The position numbers and the translations under genes are program-made. From assembly GCA_036337765.1 (NCBI GenBank), contig JAYZDP010000118.1:1-24910 (forward strand): 24,910 nucleotides of DNA, given 5' to 3'. The notes below the pieces were generated by a model that was given only the letters and a program-made list of their open reading frames with translations, had not been told where the DNA came from and ran no database searches. Origin of the DNA: JAYZDP01 sp036337765. GTDB lineage: Bacteria; Acidobacteriota; Thermoanaerobaculia; Multivoradales; Multivoraceae. Below, in pieces: positions 22,291 through 24,910 of this stretch; position 1 is the stretch's first letter, and each line of letters starts with the position of its first letter.

Positions 22291-22851
22291 ATGACTCCGC
22301 GATTGAAGACTCAGTACGAAGAAGAGGTGCGACCTGCGCTGCAAGAGCAGTTCGGGGTCACCAACATCATGGCTGTGCCGCGCATCGAGAAGATCGTTCT
22401 CAACATCGGCCTCGGCGAAGCGAGCCGCAATATCAAGCTGCTCGACGGCGCCATGGAAGAGCTCACCGCGATCGCGGGACAGCTGCCCACGATCACCCGC
22501 GCTCGCAAGTCGATCGCTGCGTTCAAGCTGCGTGAAGGCGTGCCGATCGGTTGCCGCGTCACGCTGCGCCGTGACCACATGTGGGAGTTCCTCGATCGGC
22601 TGATCAACGTCGCGCTGCCCCGCGTGCGCGACTTCCGCGGTATCCCGTCTGGCAGTTTTGACGGTCGCGGCAGCTACACGCTAGGTGTCAAGGATCACCT
22701 CATCTTCCCGGAAGTCGACTACAACCGCGTGGAAGGTGCGAAGGGGCTCAACGTCACGATCGTCGTAAGTGGCGGTTCGGACGATCAGTCGCGATACCTC
22801 CTGCGACAGCTCGGCATGCCGTTCGCCGATGTCGAAGAAGAGGCGGCCTGA
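22291..22851 (+). CDS. rplE: 50S ribosomal protein L5
   Basis: This protein of 186 residues binds 5S rRNA and contacts P-site tRNA and S13. Signatures are NIMAVPRIEKIVLNIGLGEA, ITRARKSIAAFKLREGVPIG, then RDFRGIPSGSFDGRGSYTLG and KDHLIFPEVDYN. Two Met codons are possible, 22285 and 22291. The second is chosen because GAGAG (22280-22284) would touch the first directly but is 6 bases from the second. The next gene is rpsH. The usual rpsN is missing between them. Confidence 0.95.
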   Translation: MTPRLKTQYEEEVRPALQEQFGVTNIMAVPRIEKIVLNIGLGEASRNIKLLDGAMEELTAIAGQLPTITRARKSIAAFKLREGVPIGCRVTLRRDHMWEFLDRLINVALPRVRDFRGIPSGSFDGRGSYTLGVKDHLIFPEVDYNRVEGAKGLNVTIVVSGGSDDQSRYLLRQLGMPFADVEEEAA

Positions 22852-22854
22852 GGT

Positions 22855-22869
22855 GGGCGCTGAGCGCCC
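22855..22869 (+). promoter_or_regulatory. Hairpin in the rplE-rpsH spacer
   Basis: GGGCGC (22855-22860) pairs perfectly with GCGCCC (22864-22869) around TGA, starting 3 bases after the rplE stop in a 33-bp gap. No T-run follows. GAGGAG (22871-22876), the rpsH ribosome binding site, comes directly afterwards. It occupies the place where rpsN would normally be. A role as mRNA boundary or S8-related control site is possible but not shown. Confidence 0.4.
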
Positions 22870-22884
22870 TGAGGAGACAAGTAG

Positions 22885-23283
22885 ATGTCGATGACAGATC
22901 CAATTGCCGACTACCTGACGCGCATTCGAAACGCGCACATCGCTAAGCACGATCGGGTGGACGTTCCCATGTCCAAGGTCAAGCTGCAGCTGTCGCGGAT
23001 CCTCAAGGAGGAGGGCTACATCCGGGAGTTCGAGGTGCTCGAAGCGCAGCCTCAATCCTCGCTCCGGGTGTACCTTCGCTACGACTCGACAGGGACGCCC
23101 GCGATCACGAGGCTGGCCCGCGTGTCGAAGCCCGGCCGCCGGGTGTACCGCAAGGCCGGCGAGATCGGTCCGGTGCTCAACGGTATCGGCATCGGCATCG
23201 TTTCGACCTCCAAGGGCATGATGACTTTCGATCAGGCGCAGCGCACCGGTGTGGGCGGCGAAGTCCTCTGCGAGGTTTGGTAG
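22885..23283 (+). CDS. rpsH: 30S ribosomal protein S8
   Basis: This 132-residue protein binds the central domain of 16S rRNA and in Escherichia coli represses the spc operon. It begins MSMTDPIADYLTRIRNAH. It has VPMSKVKLQLSRILKEEGYI, then ISKPG-like VSKPGRRVYRK, and the C-terminal GIVSTSKGMMT with GGEVLCEVW. GAGGAG is 8 bases before ATG 22885, and ATG 22891 is an alternative. The gene directly follows rplE because rpsN is absent. Confidence 0.97.
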   Translation: MSMTDPIADYLTRIRNAHIAKHDRVDVPMSKVKLQLSRILKEEGYIREFEVLEAQPQSSLRVYLRYDSTGTPAITRLARVSKPGRRVYRKAGEIGPVLNGIGIGIVSTSKGMMTFDQAQRTGVGGEVLCEVW

Positions 23284-23291
23284 GAGAAACC

Positions 23292-23831
23292 ATGTCACGG
23301 GTAGGAAAACAGCCGATTCCGGTCCCGCAGGGGACGAAGGTGGCGCTCAGCGGCGGTGTCTTCGAGGCCGAGGGACCCAAGGGCAAGGTCGCCCAGCAGG
23401 TCGTCGACGGCGTTGAGGTGTCGATCGACGAGGGCGTTGTGACGATCACCCGCGTCGACGATTCGGGACCGAATCGGGCCAAGCACGGCTTGATGCGGGC
23501 CCTGCTGGCGAATGCCGTTGCCGGCGTCACCACGGGCTGGACCAAGGAGCTCGAGATCCACGGCGTCGGCTACCGCGCCGAGGTCCAGGGGCGCAAGGTC
23601 AACTTTGTCCTCGGCTACTCGCATCCTGTCGAGTATGCGATTCCCGAGGGCGTGGACATCCAGGTCGATCGCAACACCAGTATCAAGGTCACGGGTGCCG
23701 ATCGGCAGAAGGTTGGCCAGGTGGCTGCCGAGCTCCGCGCGCTACGAAAGCCCGACGCGTACAAGGGCAAGGGCGTCCGCTACAAGGACGAGAGGCTACG
23801 GCTCAAGGTCGGCAAGGCCGGCGTGGCGTAG
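23292..23831 (+). CDS. rplF: 50S ribosomal protein L6
   Basis: This 179-residue protein near the factor-binding site has two related domains. It starts MSRVGKQPIPVPQGTKV. The second half has ELEIHGVGYRAEVQGRKVNF and the signature RKPDAYKGKGVRY, followed by a basic end. ATG 23292 is supported by AGGAG (23282-23286) at 5 bases. The frame stays open slightly upstream into rpsH but without a family-like start. Confidence 0.97.
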   Translation: MSRVGKQPIPVPQGTKVALSGGVFEAEGPKGKVAQQVVDGVEVSIDEGVVTITRVDDSGPNRAKHGLMRALLANAVAGVTTGWTKELEIHGVGYRAEVQGRKVNFVLGYSHPVEYAIPEGVDIQVDRNTSIKVTGADRQKVGQVAAELRALRKPDAYKGKGVRYKDERLRLKVGKAGVA

Positions 23832-23853
23832 TGCGACAGATCTGGAGAGTGTG

Positions 23854-24240
23854 ATGGAGAATTTGCAACAGAAGCGCATCATGAGGAAACGCGCCCGGCG
23901 CATGCGTGCACACCAGCGCGTGCGCAATCGGGTGCAGGGGACGGCCGAGCGGCCGCGACTGAGCGTATTCAAGAGCCTGCGCTACATCTACGCCCAGGTC
24001 ATAGACGATCGTGCCGGTACGACCTTGGCGCAGGCGAGCTCGTTCGAGGCTGACGTGCGCTCGGGGCTCCCTGGCGCCGCGTCGAACCGCGACGCGGCCA
24101 AGGCGGTCGGCGCGGCGGTGGCGGCTCGGGCAATCGAAAAGGGAATCAAGAAGGTCGTCTTCGACCGCGGCGGTTTCGTCTACCACGGTCGGATCCAGGC
24201 TCTGGCCGATGCAGCCCGTGAGAACGGATTGGAGTTCTAG
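23854..24240 (+). CDS. rplR: 50S ribosomal protein L18
   Basis: This 128-residue protein binds 5S rRNA with L5. After a basic N-terminus (MENLQQKRIMRKRARRMRAH) it has ERPRLSVFKSLRYIYAQVID, then DAAKAVGAAVAARAIEKGIK and the C-terminal VFDRGGFVYHGRIQALADAA. GGAGAG (23844-23849) is close before ATG 23854. ATG 23881 (residue 10) is a possible shorter start that would bring the length to 119, nearer the family norm. The stop TAG abuts the rpsE ATG directly. Confidence 0.95.
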   Translation: MENLQQKRIMRKRARRMRAHQRVRNRVQGTAERPRLSVFKSLRYIYAQVIDDRAGTTLAQASSFEADVRSGLPGAASNRDAAKAVGAAVAARAIEKGIKKVVFDRGGFVYHGRIQALADAARENGLEF

Positions 24241-24858
24241 ATGAGCATGAGGGACAACTCGGACTTCTTCGAGCAGGTAGTCCACATCAACCGCGTGACC
24301 AAGGTCGTCAAGGGCGGTAAGAACTTCTCGTTCTCGGCTCTGGTCGTCGTCGGTGATGGCAATGGCAAGGTCGGCTACGGTGCCGGTAAGGCGAAGGAAG
24401 TCCCGGTCGCGATTCGCAAGGGGATCGAGATCGCCAAGAAGAACATGATCGAGATCTCGATGGTCGGAACCACCATTCCCCACGAGATCATCGGTGTCTT
24501 CGGTGCGGGTCGGGTGATGCTGCGCCCGGCGTCGGAGGGTACCGGCGTGATCGCTGGGGGTCCAGTCCGTGCCGTCATCGAGACCGCAGGTATTCAGGAC
24601 ATCCTGACCAAATCTCTGGGGACGAAGAATCCTCAGAACGTGATCAAGGCGACCTTTGATGGTCTGCTCAGGCTGCGCACAGTGAAGCAGGCACTCGAGC
24701 AACGCGGCTTTCAGGGCGGCGTGCGCGAAGAGCCGGTCGCCGAGGTCGCGCCGACAGAGGCAGTCGAAGAGGTTCCCGCTGCCGTGGTCGAGGCCGGTGC
24801 GGAAACGGGTGCCGAGGCCGGTGCCGAGGGTGCCGGGGCCGCTGAGGAGGCCAACTAG
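24241..24858 (+). CDS. rpsE: 30S ribosomal protein S5 with acidic C-terminal tail
   Basis: This 205-residue protein helps form the mRNA entry site and affects decoding accuracy. The first domain has HINRVTKVVKGGKNFSFSAL and VVVGDGNGKVGYGAGKAKEV. The second has LRPASEGTGVIAGGPVRAVI and GTKNPQNVIKATFDGL. The core ends near residue 160, where most S5 proteins end (about 165-170). Residues 161-205 form a tail with 12 Glu, 1 Arg and many Ala, Gly and Val, including repeated GAE units. GGAG (24231-24234) lies 6 bases before ATG 24241. Confidence 0.97.
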   Translation: MSMRDNSDFFEQVVHINRVTKVVKGGKNFSFSALVVVGDGNGKVGYGAGKAKEVPVAIRKGIEIAKKNMIEISMVGTTIPHEIIGVFGAGRVMLRPASEGTGVIAGGPVRAVIETAGIQDILTKSLGTKNPQNVIKATFDGLLRLRTVKQALEQRGFQGGVREEPVAEVAPTEAVEEVPAAVVEAGAETGAEAGAEGAGAAEEAN

Positions 24859-24910
24859 TGAGTGTCGACAAAGTTGGGGAAAAGGGAATGATCCGCGTTC
24901 AACAGGTGCG
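24858..24910 (+). CDS. rpmD: 50S ribosomal protein L30, N-terminal fragment (cut by window edge)
   Basis: The frame running off the window end reads M-I-R-V-Q-Q-V-R from ATG 24888, resembling the start of L30, and rpmD is the gene expected after rpsE in the spc order. In the same frame a GTG at 24858-24860 overlaps the rpsE stop (TAGTG) and has an excellent GAGGAGG (24844-24850) 7 bases upstream, giving a 10-residue longer N-terminus. ATG 24888 has GGGG about 8 bases upstream. Only 17 codons are visible, so both identity and start rest largely on gene order. Confidence 0.7.
   Translation, partial: MSVDKVGEKGMIRVQQV

Overview
The window is the core transcription and translation locus of a bacterium, with every gene on the + strand. 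It runs from the 3' end of one EF-Tu gene through rpmG, tRNA-Trp, secE, nusG, rplKAJL and rpoBC. It continues without a break into rpsL-rpsG-fusA-tuf and then the S10/spc ribosomal protein run (rpsJ to the start of rpmD). The classic rif, str, S10 and spc units are therefore joined end to end. Most of the sequence is GC-rich and strongly C/G-ending at third codon positions. The first ~440 bases are clearly poorer in GC (hand count of 1-360: 163/360, about 45%).

Organism (inference): beta' carries a large insertion between the catalytic core and the late conserved block, of the kind seen in Gram-negative lineages. Beta is long (1426 aa), and the EF-Tu and EF-G sequences look like those of GC-rich, non-proteobacterial Gram-negative bacteria. 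My best guess is Acidobacteriota or a neighbouring phylum, held with low to moderate confidence because no search could be run.

Layout: 1-353 holds an AT-richer tuf 3' end and rpmG. 354-442 is a short spacer with a heptamer repeat. 443-519 is tRNA-Trp(CCA). 534-3515 holds secE, nusG and the L11/L1/L10/L12 genes. 3624-12093 holds rpoB and rpoC. 12094-12339 is the longest non-coding gap (246 bp) and the natural place for a new promoter or leader. 12340-16584 is rpsL, rpsG, fusA and tuf. 16592-24910 holds rpsJ, rplC, rplD, rplW, rplB, rpsS, rplV, rpsC, rplP, rpmC, rpsQ, rplN, rplX, rplE, rpsH, rplF, rplR, rpsE and the start of rpmD. rpsN (S14) is missing from its usual place between rplE and rpsH. 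Many junctions overlap or are only a few bases long, which fits a long, translationally coupled transcript.

No mobile element, CRISPR array, defence gene or unknown protein family is visible. The points of interest lie inside the housekeeping genes. RpoB has a four-motif cysteine insertion near its N-terminus. The two tuf copies have diverged and differ in composition, and the second has codon use unlike its neighbours that reverts in its last ~20 codons. L11 and S5 carry unusual C-terminal tails. The intergenic leaders where r-protein feedback sites usually sit (before rplJ, between rpsL and rpsG, before rpsJ) are almost absent.
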